A DNA stretch of 64,000 bases, taken from Avena insularis (Eukaryota > Streptophyta > Magnoliopsida > Poales > Poaceae). The stretch covers positions 208,636,941 through 208,700,940 of the forward strand of contig CM042684.1 of the NCBI GenBank assembly GCA_023614405.1. The letters run 5' to 3'. Numbering within the stretch: the stretch's first letter is position 1; each line of letters starts with the position of its first letter. Shown here piece by piece: positions 23,501 through 34,129 of this stretch. The translations under genes were made by a program, and so were the position numbers. The notes under the pieces were generated by a model. It did not search any database and had not been told where the DNA came from. It saw only the letters and a program-made list of their open reading frames with translations.

Positions 23501-25637
23501 TGCATGTGTTCTTCTCCTAAACCACATAGGATCACCTATGTGTTCTTTTCCTATGTGTTTTTGGTCTCTGTCAGCGTGGTTTGACACATGGATCCACTAT
23601 TGTCATTGCATGTGTTCTTTCCCAAAACCACAATGATCACCTAGAATCATTGCATGTGTTCTTTTCCTAAACCACATCGATCCACATGACAACACACACT
23701 CTAGTTGATTTATGATGTAACTTCCGCAACACTGATGCAACATGCAATGTGGAAGATGTTTTTTTGTGTTTTTGTCTCTATCACCATGGTTTGACACACT
23801 GGTCCACTAGTGTCATTGCATGTGTTCTTTTCCTAAAACACACTGATCCACATGACAACACACACCCAAGTGGATTCTCTGATGCAACTTCTGCCACACT
23901 AGTGCAACATGCAATGTGGAAGCTGCTTGCAATGTGTTTTTGGTCTCTGTCACCATGGTTTGACACATGGATCCACTAGTGTCATTGCATGTGTTCTTTC
24001 CCAAAACCACTATGAGCACCTAGAGTCATTGCATGTGTTCTTTTCCTAAACCACACTGATCCACATGACAACACACACGCTAGTGGATTCTATGATGCAA
24101 CTTCTGCCACACTGGTGCAACATGCAATGTGGAAGTTGCTTTCCTATGTGTTTTTCGTCTTTATGACTCGTTTCACACATTGATCCACTAGTATCATTTC
24201 ATGTGTTCTTTTCATAAACCACATTGATCCACTAGTGTCATTGCATGTGTTCTTTCCGAAAATCATATGGATCCACGTGACAGCACACACTCTAGTGGTT
24301 TCTATGATGCAACTTTTGACACACTGGTGCAACATGCACAGTGGAACCTGCTTTCCTATGTGTTTTTGGTCTCTGTGACCAAGGTTTGACACACTTATCC
24401 ACTAGTGTCATTGCATATGTTCTTTTCATAGACCACTCTGATCACCTAGAGTCATTGCATCTGTTCTTTTCCTAAACCACATGGATCCAGATGACAACAC
24501 ACACTCCAGTGGATTCTATGATGCAACTTCTGCCAAACTGGTGCAACATGCAAAGTGGAATCTGCTTTCCTGTGTGTTTTTAGTCTTTGTGACCATGGTT
24601 TGACCCATGATCCATCAGTGTCCTTGCATGTGTTCTTTTCCTAAACCACACTGATCACCTAGTGCCATTGCATGTGTTCTTTCCCAAAACCACACCGATC
24701 CACATGACAACACACACTCTAGTAGATTCTATGATGCAACTTCTTCCACACTAGTGCAACATTCAATGTGGAAGATGATTTCCTATGTATTTTTGGTCTC
24801 TGTCACCATGGTTTGACACACTAATCCACTAGTGTCATTGCATGTGTTCTTTCCCAAAACCACAATGATCCACCAGTGTCACTGGATGTGTTGTTTTCCT
24901 AAACCACACTGATCACCTACTGCCATTGCATGTGTTCTTTCCCAAAACCACACTGCTCCGCATCATCACACACACTCTAGTGGATTCTGTAATGCAACTT
25001 CTACCACATTGGTGCAACATGCAATGTGGAAGCTGCTTTCCTATGTCTTTTTGGTCTCTATCACCATGGTTTGGCAGACTGATCCACTAGTGTCATTGCA
25101 TGTGTTATTTCGCTAAACCACACTGATCACCAATAATCATTGCATGTGTTCTTTTCCTAAACCACACTGATCCACATGACCACACACACTCTAGTGGATT
25201 CTGTGATGCAACTTCTGCCACACTAGTGCACCATGCAATGTGGAAGCTGCTTTCCCATGTGTTTTTCATCTCTGTGACCAAGGTTTTACACATTGATCCA
25301 CTAGTGCCATTGCATGTGTTCTTTTCCTAAACCACATTGATCCACATTACAACACACACTCTAGTGGATTCTGTGATGCAACTTCTGCCACACTGGTGCA
25401 ACATGCAATGTGGAAGCAGCTTTCCTATGTGTTTTTGGTCTCTGTCACCATGGTTTGACACATGGATCCACTAGTGTCATTGCATGTGTTCTTTCCCAAA
25501 ACCACTATGATCACCTAGAGTCATTGCATGTGTTCTTTTCCTAAACCACACTGATCCACATGAGAACACACACTCCAGTGGATTCTGTGATGGAACTTCT
25601 GCCACACTAGTGCAACATGCAATGTGGAAGCTACTTT
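14549..25637. repeat. satellite array, segment II
   Basis: The array resumes immediately after the A1 target duplication, in the same phase and orientation as segment I. About 53 monomers of 171/214 bp follow. Bases 14645-22995 form a recent higher-order repeat; 23.0-25.6 kb consists of more diverged single monomers. Reading frames here are short and vary between monomers, and none looks like a gene. Confidence 0.93.
14645..22995. repeat. higher-order repeat, four copies of about 2.09 kb
   Basis: Four successive blocks start near 14645, 16732, 18821 and 20906. Each has ten monomers: nine long (about 213 bp) and one short (about 168 bp, first seen at 15288-15456). Distinctive variants recur at fixed spacing, for example the aatgcgcaagctac form and the gatcgacatgaaaacacac form at intervals of 2090 and 2085. 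Blocks look nearly identical, whereas neighbouring monomers within a block differ clearly. That is the signature of recent block-wise amplification. Confidence 0.92.
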
Positions 25638-26184
25638 TGATATGGAAAAGAAGGAGGAGGTGAAGCCTAATTTCAGGACTCCACCAAGCTAGGTGATGCG
25701 GGCACATCCCATTGATGATTTGCACGCCAGGACGACCTACGATATGTAATGATAAGTCTAAGGTTGTGTCAAATATTGTTGCTATGTTATTGAGTCCAAG
25801 TCTAGGTTAGGTTCGAGTCCGTTGTGTGTTCGGTTTGGGTCTATCCAACCGACTAGTTGCAGGCCTCCTATATAAAGGAGCTAGCCTCTTAGAGTTTAAG
25901 GAGAGTTCAATTGTTTAGTCTAAAAACTATATTGTGCTCCACCGTGTATCATCCCTCCCGGGACAGCGATACCGTTTATCAGATTATTGCTGCGGAGGTT
26001 CTTGTGTTCATCAAGGATTATTGTGCTCAGGTTTGAGGCGTGGTGATCCTCATCATGTTACTTGCTGGATTGATTCCTCTTCTTCAGGTGACGTTCACTA
26101 GCGTTATTGGAAGGATTATTATCCGGGTTACTCTCTGTGAAAGATCGAGACAAAACTATAGGATCATCGGCTCGATCCGTATCA
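25638..26184 (+). mobile_element. solo LTR of the 547-bp family
   Basis: 547 bp from TGATATGG to CGTATCA, flanked on both sides by acttt (25633-25637 and 26185-26189). It has a TATA box at 25869. A second LTR of exactly the same length lies in reverse orientation at 37613-38159. No internal region is present. Confidence 0.93.
25869..25876 (+). promoter_or_regulatory. TATA box of the 547-bp solo LTR
   Basis: tatataaa in the context cctcctatataaaggagc, about 230 bp into the LTR. The reverse-oriented copy has the same box at about 37921-37928. Confidence 0.65.
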
Positions 26185-26189
26185 ACTTT

Positions 26190-26377
26190 CCTATGTGTTT
26201 TTGGTCTCTGTGACCAAGGTTTGACACACTGATCCACTAGTGTCATTGCATGTGTTCTTTTCCTAAACCACACTGATCCACATGACAACACACACTCAAG
26301 TGGATTCTGTGATGCAACTTCTGCCACACTAGTGCAACATGCAATGTGGAAGCTCCTTTCCACATGACAACACACAC
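26190..26377. repeat. satellite, last piece on the right
   Basis: One monomer continues after the solo LTR, followed by a short deletion (agctcctttc joined directly to cacatgacaacacacac). It then stops at the start of the S LTR. No more of this monomer type is found further right. Confidence 0.9.
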
Positions 26378-26784
26378 TGATAAGGGATGACCCGATCTTC
26401 TTAATGAGCTGGGGTAGATGGCGATGTAGATGATGAAGATAACTTGTATGAATCTGAGAACTCTCCGGCTAATCCATGCTGCCTGTCGTGGTATTGGCCA
26501 CAGTCGATGCTACAGGGTAGCTTACGTAGAGGAGGCAAGACGATGTAGGAGAATCCGGGAGCGAGATTGGCACACGATGTACCCAGGTTCACGTCCCCTT
26601 GGTGGAGGATTGCTACATCCTGCTGTCAATCCAGTATATGATCATAGATTGGTTCACATGGAGCCACCGGAGGCGGAGGGGGAGACTAGATCTAATATGA
26701 CGTGAGAGATGTCCCCAAAGGGGTGCCCCTGGTGGATTTATATATACAACCAGTTAGGGTTTACAAGTGCACTAATAGGCTTTG

Positions 26785-27798
26785 TGTTGAGGGTAAACCT
26801 CTAGGGTGGCCCGATCTTTCACGAATCCCACTCAAATCAAGGATGGAGTGCGGGGAGAGGAGGGGAGGATGAACACGATGAACTCACGCATGAAGAACAC
26901 GATGAACACACACACATACACACAAAACCACGATACACACCAATAGCTCACGCCAGCTGTGACCGGTCCGGCGCAATCCCTACGATCGGCGACAGGCGGA
27001 GGACTCTCTCTCGAACCGGCATGGCGAGAAGGGAGACTCGGTGAGATCTTGACGTCTAGGCAAAGGGACTCCGATGCCTAGGCCTTGTACAACATGGAGG
27101 CACGATGCAAACTCCAACGAGGTTTGTGATATTTGGTGCTCCTTTATTAAAGGAGCATGAGGAAAGAACTAGATAGATCCACAAGGGGTTTCCACTAATT
27201 CCAAATATCATGCCTAGGGTTTACAATGGAGATGGGGGACTATATATAGGCCATCCACAAGTTCAGGGGTAATTCAGGCATTAAAGTAGAGTTCTGGGCA
27301 AAGTAGAGGGGTACATGGGCCACAGGACCCAACTTAGGCTCGCAGGCCCATCTTTAGGCCAGACAGTCTAGGTCGGTTGGACCGGATAGTCCGGGGCGGC
27401 CGGACACTCCGGGTAGTGTCCGGGTAGTGTCCGAACTGGCATTCTGAATGTCCAGGCCAGGATGGGGCTAGGGTAGGCCGGACACTCTGGCTGAGTCGCG
27501 CCGGACATTCCGGCTGCGCCGGACACTCCGGCTGGATTGGGGCGGACACTCCGGCTCAGGCAGCTTCAGGACAGGTGCAGCTTCAGGGCTCGTGGGTCGA
27601 CGCGGCGGGGATTCGTACCTGATGATGCACAAAGTAGTGGTATGAAGTAGTAAGCCATCCAAGTGTAAGTCAAAGTCACATGATGAGAGGAGCGAATTCA
27701 CCTTAGCTTGAAGGAGCTTGGCCCAGGCACGGGTCATTGGTCCACTTGGGGGACTTGGTGGTGTAGATGTAGGAGCGTTCGTAGGACGGGCTGCATCA
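26785..27798 (-). mobile_element. solo LTR of family A
   Basis: 1014 bp from TGTTGAGGG to GCATCA, flanked by ctttg at 26780-26784 and 27799-27803. It closely resembles the A1 and A2 LTRs and contains the TATA box, CCGGA cluster (about 27352-27560) and TRA(W)AK coding tail (about 27640-27740), with one Arg-to-Trp change. Confidence 0.94.
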
Positions 27799-27898
27799 CT
27801 TTGTATTGGAGTCGCCTTCTTGGGCCTTTAGTCGGCAAGACGTCTAGTCGTATCTGGCGAGTCGTGGAGTCGCTATTCGGGACGATTGGGACGCTCTG

Positions 27899-28904
27899 TG
27901 TTATGGGGTAACCCCGTCGGTGGCCCGATCTTCACGGATCTCGTGGTCAATTCAATGGGAAAGCAAGGGTAAAGGGAGAAGGTAGCGGAAGCGGACGCAC
28001 ACCTCGCGAAGAACACGATGAACACACGCAAAACTCACAGGATACAAGGCCGATTTCTCTCACCGGTGGCCACCGGTCCGATAGAATCCTCGCAAGGAAA
28101 GATCGGTCAACGTGCTCCCGTCAATCCCAAGCGGAGAGGGAAGAGCACCTTGGAGAGGGTCTTGACGTCTTGGCAAAGGGACACCGATGCCAAGGCCTCT
28201 TACAACGAGGGAGGCGCGATGCAAACTCCAACAAGGTGGTGACGATAGTTGATCCCCTTTGGTAGAAGGGGATGAGACAAAACTAGAGATTCCACAAAGG
28301 GGGTTGTCTTTAGTCTATCATCTATGCCTAATGGATACAATGAGGGGTGCGAGCTCTATATATAGGCCAACCACAAGTTCAGGGGTAGTTTGGGCATAAA
28401 ACTAAAGTTTGGTGCGAAATAGAGGGGTACATGGGCCAAGGGCCCAGCTGTTGGCTCATAGGCCCATCACATGGGCCGGACAGTCTGGGTCGGAGTGACC
28501 GGACAGTCCGGGGTGGCCGGACACTCCGGATAGTGTCCGAACTGGCCTTCTGAATGTCCACGCCAGGTTGGGGCTGGGGCAGGCCGGACACTCCGGCCGA
28601 GTCGCGGTGGACATTCCGGCTGCGCCGGACACTCCGGCTGGTTCCGGGCGGACACTCCGGCTCAGTCAGCTTCAGGACAGGTGCAGCTTTAGGGCCCGTG
28701 GGTCGACGCGGCGGGGGTTCGTACCTGATGATGCACATAGTAGTGGTATGAAGTAGCAAGCCATCTAGGTGTATGTCAAAGTCACATGATGAGAGGAGCG
28801 AATTCACCTTATCTTGAAGGAGCTTGGCTCAGGCACGGGTCATCGGTCCACTTGGGGGACTCGGTGGTGTAGATGTAGGAGCGTCCGTAGGACGGGACGC
28901 ATCA
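27899..28904 (-). repeat. 3' LTR of B1
   Basis: 1006 bp from TGTTATGGGG to ACGCATCA. A TATA box lies near 28356-28364 (ctatatatagg). A well-preserved CCGGA cluster lies at about 28476-28665 and the TRARAK-type coding tail at about 28740-28860. It is more complete than the 5' LTR, which has lost bases in the palindrome cluster. Confidence 0.93.
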
Positions 28905-29469
28905 GCTCCTCCCCCTTCAAAAAGAGTCGTCCTCGACTCTTCATGCTCATGCTAAGAAGATGATGTCGAGAGACCTTCTTGATCCTGGGGTTCACCATAT
29001 ACTCGTCCTCGGGAAGATTGAATCGACAACACCTCAATGTTCCTTCACCTTCCATGAAGCCTACAAGGCTCACCACAAAAGCAAAGCAACACTCAAAGCA
29101 TAGCCAATTCATGGAGATTATAGCATGAGTGCTCAAATAGAGTGAAGTCACCTTATGATGTAGAGATAGCTCGTTGAGGGGTAGCCATAGGTAACTCTCT
29201 ACGGTTCGTCTTGTCAACTTATGGTCCATAGAGGTTGACGCGTAAGCAATTGTACCTTCACACAACAAAGACCAAGCAACATATGTTCGTGTGTGATAGA
29301 GGAGCATGTCATTTTTGGCATGTCCATTCTTGTTCACAACACTATTAGCACAACTCAAGTATAGCAAACGGAATGCATATGCAAGGTCAAAGTGCATGGA
29401 AATTGAGTGAACATCATCCAAATGTGGTAAACTAAAAAACTCCATATAACATCTTAGTGTGGCACTCAA
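28840..29469 (-). CDS. B1 ORF3, likely C-terminal continuation of ORF2
   Basis: This open stretch of about 209 codons overlaps the end of ORF2 by 38 bp in the +1 frame. It contains a segment (YHTRTYVAWSLLCEGT, then STSMDHKLTRRTVES) clearly related to one inside ORF2 (YHAHTFFLLCLMCVGT, STSVEHELTKRALES). It therefore looks like the continuation of the same protein after a one-base change in a T6 run near 29425-29435. The 3' end crosses the polypurine tract into the LTR. There is no ATG at the given 5' boundary, so independent translation is doubtful. Function unknown. Confidence 0.55.
   Translation of the reverse strand: MSATLRCYMEFFSLPHLDDVHSISMHFDLAYAFRLLYLSCANSVVNKNGHAKNDMLLYHTRTYVAWSLLCEGTIAYASTSMDHKLTRRTVESYLWLPLNELSLHHKVTSLYLSTHAIISMNWLCFECCFAFVVSLVGFMEGEGTLRCCRFNLPEDEYMVNPRIKKVSRHHLLSMSMKSRGRLFLKGEELMRPVLRTLLHLHHRVPQVDR
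28905..28926 (-). other. polypurine tract of B1
   Basis: On the minus strand this is a purine run, tttttgaagggggaggagc, ending at the LTR boundary. It matches the placement of the A1 tract. Confidence 0.75.
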
Positions 29470-31483
29470 AGCAATTGACTAAAATATTGATCGACATCTT
29501 TGATGCAAAGCTAGGAGAATTCGGCAAAAACACATGAGGAAGAATATCCAAAGCAACACCATTATGTGTGCAAACCAACCATTGGAAAGAACAATTGTTC
29601 AATATGTTGGATGCCATACACATATCATCCAAAGCCAAAATCATGGGGGTATGAGTATCGCAATCGGTAGCAAAAACAACATGTTTGCAAACAAACCATA
29701 TGAAAGAGTAAGTGATCCTTATGTTTGTTGCAACAACAATATGAGAGACTTGGAAGCTCCCATGACAATACATGCTCAAAATGGCATTATGGTTGCACAC
29801 AAAACATTGTAAAGAGAAATTGTTCAACATTTTTGTGGCAACACACAAAGCATCAATATCCAAAAGCAACGAGACATGATTGTCACAAGGTGAAAGAATA
29901 CCATCAACATGCTTGCAATCAAACCATAGGAAAGAGCAATTTGTCAGCATGAAAGATGCAAAGCATGCAAAAGGTATCAGAGTTGGGTTCGATCTTGAAC
30001 TCACTTGGGGGATGCTCTCTAGAGCTCTTTTTGTCAACTCGTGCTCAACCGAGGTTGACATTCTCATGAGGGTACCTACACACATCAAACACAAAAGGAA
30101 GAACGTGTGTGCATGGTAGAGAAACACATCATCCATCATGATGTATCTCTTCTTGTGCACATCACCATGAGTGTCAATCAAGTGTAAAATAGATGCATGG
30201 TGAGTATGTAGGTGGGGAACATGCTTATCATGGCATTTACTAAAATCTACAAAAGTTGAGAAAGCTATGGGGGCCATCTCAATATAAACCATATGAGAAT
30301 TATTGTTGCAAGCAAAACAAGTGAACGAGCAATTATTCAACTTATTGCAAGCAACAAGAGAAATTGTGAAACACTCATGACAAAGCATGGTTCGAGGGTT
30401 ACCATTGGTAACATCATTGCAAGCAAAACATTGGAAAGAGCAATTGTTCAACAAAGTGCAAGCAATGATATCATCAATATAACGTTTAGAGCATGGTATG
30501 TCTATGGCAACATCATCACAATCAAATAATTTCACATGCTCAACATTATGCAAAGGCAAAGTATTACATGGAAATACCAATGAGTCATATGCGATATCAG
30601 AAACATCATCCATAACATGCCAATCATCACAAGTCATCATGTCCACTAGTGGGATCATGGCATCATCAACACCCTTATTTTTACCTTGTTCATACCTCTC
30701 GTATGAAGTGGGTGTTGTGGTAGCATTGGCCTCCATGTGGGCGACTTCTTCATCATGTATGGGGATGGCATCATCTTCATCCACCATGTACATCTTCTCG
30801 GTCGAAGTCATCATCATGTCCAATCTTGGCGCTTCTTTATCCATGGAACCTAGCACATCATGGGATAACACACTAGAGGTAGAGGGTAAGTCGTTAGAAA
30901 TCAAAGTGGTCTCACATGACCTATCAACTACCACTCTTAACTCACTCGGTGTATCACTCATGCCCTCCAAGTGGGAGCACTCATTCTCACGTATGGTGGA
31001 GTCATTAATCTCACTCTTGTTTTCACTCAAGTGGGCTAAGTGGCTCTCATACTCACATGGGATTGGTACCACATCATATCTCAAGCATATGGGGGTAGGC
31101 TCGGTTCTCTCAACTCCATGTGCCTCCTTTGGTGAAGGGAAAATCCCATGCTTACCATTCTCGACCTTGTCGTCGCCTTGTACTTTGGGTGCCATTGTGG
31201 TGGTGGCACTCAAATTGGAAGTTTTAGTCTTTGACGCCATCTTCGCTCTTGCATCCACTTGTTGGCAAAGCAACTTGTTTTCTTCTATTTCTTGGGGGGT
31301 CATGTTTTTGACGGCCTCGTTCAACTTGGCGAAGTAGAGGTCCATCTCTTTCTTTAATGACATTCTTGGAGTGCTTGAAGAAGAAGTTGCATTGAAGCTC
31401 TTGTAGTTGGATGCTTCCTCTTGAACTTGGAGTCTTGGTGTTGAAGCTTGATGGTGTGGAAGAAGGCTTGCTCTTGGTGCCAT
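29432..31483 (-). CDS. B1 ORF2, 683 codons, cysteine-motif repeat protein
   Basis: I do not recognise this protein. Residues 40-110 are charged and possibly helical (EMDLYFAKLNEAVKNM). About 110-290 is acidic. The C-terminal half contains at least six copies of a motif like LNNCSFQCFACN, roughly 36-43 residues apart in the close pairs. Copies differ in whether Cys or Trp follows SFx, and the final Cys is always kept. This is not a zinc knuckle of CX2CX4HX4C type, and no RT, protease or integrase motif is present. It lies in frame with ORF1 upstream, separated by one TAG. It could be a diverged gag-like protein or captured host sequence; I cannot decide. Confidence 0.7.
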   Translation of the reverse strand: MAPRASLLPHHQASTPRLQVQEEASNYKSFNATSSSSTPRMSLKKEMDLYFAKLNEAVKNMTPQEIEENKLLCQQVDARAKMASKTKTSNLSATTTMAPKVQGDDKVENGKHGIFPSPKEAHGVERTEPTPICLRYDVVPIPCEYESHLAHLSENKSEINDSTIRENECSHLEGMSDTPSELRVVVDRSCETTLISNDLPSTSSVLSHDVLGSMDKEAPRLDMMMTSTEKMYMVDEDDAIPIHDEEVAHMEANATTTPTSYERYEQGKNKGVDDAMIPLVDMMTCDDWHVMDDVSDIAYDSLVFPCNTLPLHNVEHVKLFDCDDVAIDIPCSKRYIDDIIACTLLNNCSFQCFACNDVTNGNPRTMLCHECFTISLVACNKLNNCSFTCFACNNNSHMVYIEMAPIAFSTFVDFSKCHDKHVPHLHTHHASILHLIDTHGDVHKKRYIMMDDVFLYHAHTFFLLCLMCVGTLMRMSTSVEHELTKRALESIPQVSSRSNPTLIPFACFASFMLTNCSFLWFDCKHVDGILSPCDNHVSLLLDIDALCVATKMLNNFSLQCFVCNHNAILSMYCHGSFQVSHIVVATNIRITYSFIWFVCKHVVFATDCDTHTPMILALDDMCMASNILNNCSFQWLVCTHNGVALDILPHVFLPNSPSFASKMSINILVNCFECHTKMLYGVF

Positions 31484-31552
31484 TTTGGTGGTGGCACTAG
31501 TAGTTAAAGGTGCCTTATGATGGTGTCGACGGAGGTCATTGGCGTGCCTTGC

Positions 31553-32602
31553 CTAAGGTTTATGTTGTAGAAGCACTTGGTCATCCACATGACGCTCGCG
31601 ATGATGATCCTTTTCCTTGGCACTCTTCTTTTGATGGTGGTGCCTTCTTGAGCTTGGTTGAGCATTATGGATGGTGCTCAACATGTATTCTCCGTCTTCA
31701 TGGCAAAGATGCCTTGAACGACGTCTTGTATCCTCTTGATATTGGTGATGATCTCGAGAGGATGTTTGTCGATGAAGATTCTTGCCTTGTGGCGCCTTGT
31801 GTGGAAGATGATGTTTGGGCTCCACTCTTCTTGGAGTAGATGGCACTTGATGCCTTGGAGGTAGATGCACTTGACACCTTGGATATGGTCGTGCTTGGCG
31901 CCTTGGAGATGGTGGCGCTTGACGGCTTGGAGGTGATGGCGCTCGTCTCCTTGGAGATGGTGGTGAATGACGCCATGTAGGTGGTGTCGCTTGATGCCTT
32001 GGAGGTGGATCATCGAAGTAGGTGGTGCCCTTTGGTGTGGCACGCTTGGCCTTGAAGGTCATGGTTTCTTGATGATGTGTCTTCGCTAGCTTGGCATAGT
32101 AGTCCTCCATCTCCAAGCGGTGGAGGTATTCTTCATGGCTCATGGAAGAGCCCTCGAAGTGGGTGAAGCTTGCCATGTCCTCCATGCTTGGTGAGACGTC
32201 GTCGTTGTAGCACTCGAAGTCATCCATGCTTGGGGAGTCGTTGTTGATGTAGTACTCCATATCACCCAAGCATGTGGAGCCATTGTCGGTGTAGTGCTCC
32301 ATGTACTCCATGCATGTGGAGCCATTGTCGGTGTAGTGCTCCATGTACTCCATGCATGATGAGCCATTGTCGATGTAGAGCTCAAAGTCATCCATGCTTG
32401 AGGAGCCATAGTTGATGACATTCCCCATGTCTTCCATGCATGTGGAGTCATCATAGGTGCAATGCTCCGGGTCCTCAAAGCATGCGGAGCCATTGTCGGT
32501 GTAGTGCTCCATCATGTCCTCTATACTTGTGGAGTCATAGTCGTGGTGGCTCATCATGGATTCTTCATAGATATCATCCTCGGTTCCGGAGTCTCTAGAC
32601 AT
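31553..32602 (-). CDS. B1 ORF1, 349 codons, acidic repeats then basic Pro/Arg-rich
   Basis: Translation most likely starts at Met 32602 (MSRDSGTEDDIYEES), at the same place relative to a shared leader phrase (gtatatggaagtgg) as gag in A1. Residues about 20-150 are repeats of a 14-residue acidic unit (MEYMEHYTDNGSTC), two of them perfect. Residues about 205-260 are a basic stretch of short PPSPRRQ-type repeats. The C-terminus is rich in His, Lys and Arg. The frame closes with TAG at 31553-31555, and the same frame stays open directly into ORF2. The acidic-then-basic layout could suit a nucleic-acid-binding structural protein, but this is inference. Confidence 0.65.
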   Translation of the reverse strand: MSRDSGTEDDIYEESMMSHHDYDSTSIEDMMEHYTDNGSACFEDPEHCTYDDSTCMEDMGNVINYGSSSMDDFELYIDNGSSCMEYMEHYTDNGSTCMEYMEHYTDNGSTCLGDMEYYINNDSPSMDDFECYNDDVSPSMEDMASFTHFEGSSMSHEEYLHRLEMEDYYAKLAKTHHQETMTFKAKRATPKGTTYFDDPPPRHQATPPTWRHSPPSPRRRAPSPPSRQAPPSPRRQARPYPRCQVHLPPRHQVPSTPRRVEPKHHLPHKAPQGKNLHRQTSSRDHHQYQEDTRRRSRHLCHEDGEYMLSTIHNAQPSSRRHHHQKKSAKEKDHHRERHVDDQVLLQHKP

Positions 32603-34114
32603 GATTCACAAGACCAAGTGGTGTATATGGAAGTGGTAGGGGGTTAGGGATGCAATGTCAAACCTTACTTTAACTTGGAAGATAGTATCGTGCAAGTGGC
32701 AACACTTGAGAGCAATCAAAACCAAGCAAAGTGAAGTTCACGCGGAACACCAAAACCAACTAACCACTAAAAAACACACACACACAAAGATTATGGTGGA
32801 TAGGTATGGAAGGTGGCATGTCAAGAACCAATCCGAACTCAAGATGTTGTAATGGCAAGTAAAGAACCACAATGATCACAAAGCAAAACAAGTCAATCCA
32901 CAAGATAGGAATTATATACAAGGAAACACACACGGTGGGATAAATGGGACTTGTGCGACGGAGAAAGTGAGCTAAGAACCAAATGATTACCTAGCGAAGA
33001 CTATAAGCTCGTGTCGCACAAGTGCAAGGAGAGACACTAGTTCGATTGCAATAAATTGGTGGGCTGCAAGATATGCACAATAAGTACCACCTATTTGATG
33101 TTCATCGAGCTTGCGCTTCCTATTCTATGAGGCACTTGTTTATTTCTTTCTTTTTCTTCTTTTTCTTTTTCTATTTTTTTTCTTTTTTTCACTTGCCCCT
33201 TCCTTGTGCCAACAACTATACAAGATAACTATATGAGATAACGCGCTCACAACTTTTGCTCGGAATTCTACAAGGTATCAAATATGCATATCCCAAGCAA
33301 TCATAGGAGGAACTAGTCTCAATAGGTGTTTGTTGAACGCAAAGATAGTGTAGCTCACAAAGGAAAGCAAGTGGAGAGAAGTCGCGGAATTTTTATACCT
33401 TTCGTCGCTGATCTTCACCCTTTATTGGTGGATTCCGCCTTTCTCATGGAACTTGGATGGAGTATATAGCATGAACCACAGATATGATGATGTACATCTC
33501 TTTGTCCTCTTCAAAACGAGCTAAAGAACACCAAAATCCGAGTTCATATGCAAAAGTTATGCTCAAAACCGTGAAGCGGATTTTTCTGTCAGTAGGGCAG
33601 GCGGATAGTCCGGTGCGCGCAGGCCGGACAGTCCGGCCGGGCCGGATATTCTGGTACGTTTAGGCCGGAAACTCCGGAGGGGCGGATATTCCGGTCCGTT
33701 TTGGCCGGATAGTCCGGTCCGGTCGAACCAGAACTTTCAGAACACGAACGAGACGAGTTTTGGCGAAAAAACTTGAACCAAAACCTCAAATTGATGGGGG
33801 AAATCAAGGAATTAGGCTATGGAAACGCAGTGGAAGGTAGATCAACGAGTTTAGCAAGTAATCCATGGATCAAAACCTACCAAAACACACTCAAATCACA
33901 GATCGGTCTAAAACACGAATTGGGGCTATTTTTGGTGGAAATTTCAAATTTATGGAGAAAAGACCAAATCGATGAGAAATCCGTGGCCACCAAAAGCTGC
34001 TGATACTAGATGTTATGGATTGACACAAGATCGACTCGATTTTGTGGCTATTTTTGTGGTTTTTCAAGAAAAAAATTGGTGGGGAAGAACGAGGGTGAAA
34101 TCCGTGGCAACTTG
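32603..34114 (-). other. B1 5' leader
   Basis: Non-coding sequence with T/C-rich runs (about 33136-33190). A block at 32989-33035 matches the A1 leader (gcgaagacta...agctcgt...ggagagac), and there is a CCGGA cluster. The same order of parts occurs in A1: ORF start, gtatatggaagtgg phrase, conserved block, T-rich run, palindrome cluster, primer site. The two elements plainly share leader ancestry. Confidence 0.7.
33598..33728 (-). promoter_or_regulatory. CCGGA-N3-TCCGG cluster in the B1 leader
   Basis: About seven units such as ccggacagtccgg, ccggaaactccgg and ccggatagtccgg. This is the same type of cluster, at a comparable distance from the primer site, as at 13115-13245 in A1, with different central bases. 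Confidence 0.65.
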
Positions 34115-34129
34115 GGCTCTGATGCCAGA
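33976..34129 (-). repeat. tandem duplication of about 120 bp next to the B1 primer site
   Basis: The phrase gaaatccgtgg occurs at 33976 and 34097. The phrase gatgttatgg occurs at about 34009 and 34128. The outer copy holds a decayed primer-site-like sequence (gctgatacta) followed by tgttatgg. The duplicated unit therefore includes the primer site and about the first 8 bp of the LTR. Confidence 0.7.
34115..34126 (-). promoter_or_regulatory. primer-binding site of B1
   Basis: The plus strand reads ggctctgatgcca. Its complement TGGCATCAGAGCC is one base from the initiator-tRNA-Met site. It lies 3 bp from the LTR start at 34130, as in A1. Confidence 0.8.

Noticed and set aside
3497..26377. Short open frames of 60-140 codons repeated across the satellite
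   Set aside because: They recur only because the satellite recurs, differ between monomers, and have no codon bias or domain.
30498..31337. 279-codon plus-strand frame opposite B1 ORF2
   Set aside because: It is antisense to the longer 683-codon minus-strand frame that fits the element's orientation, and shows no domain.
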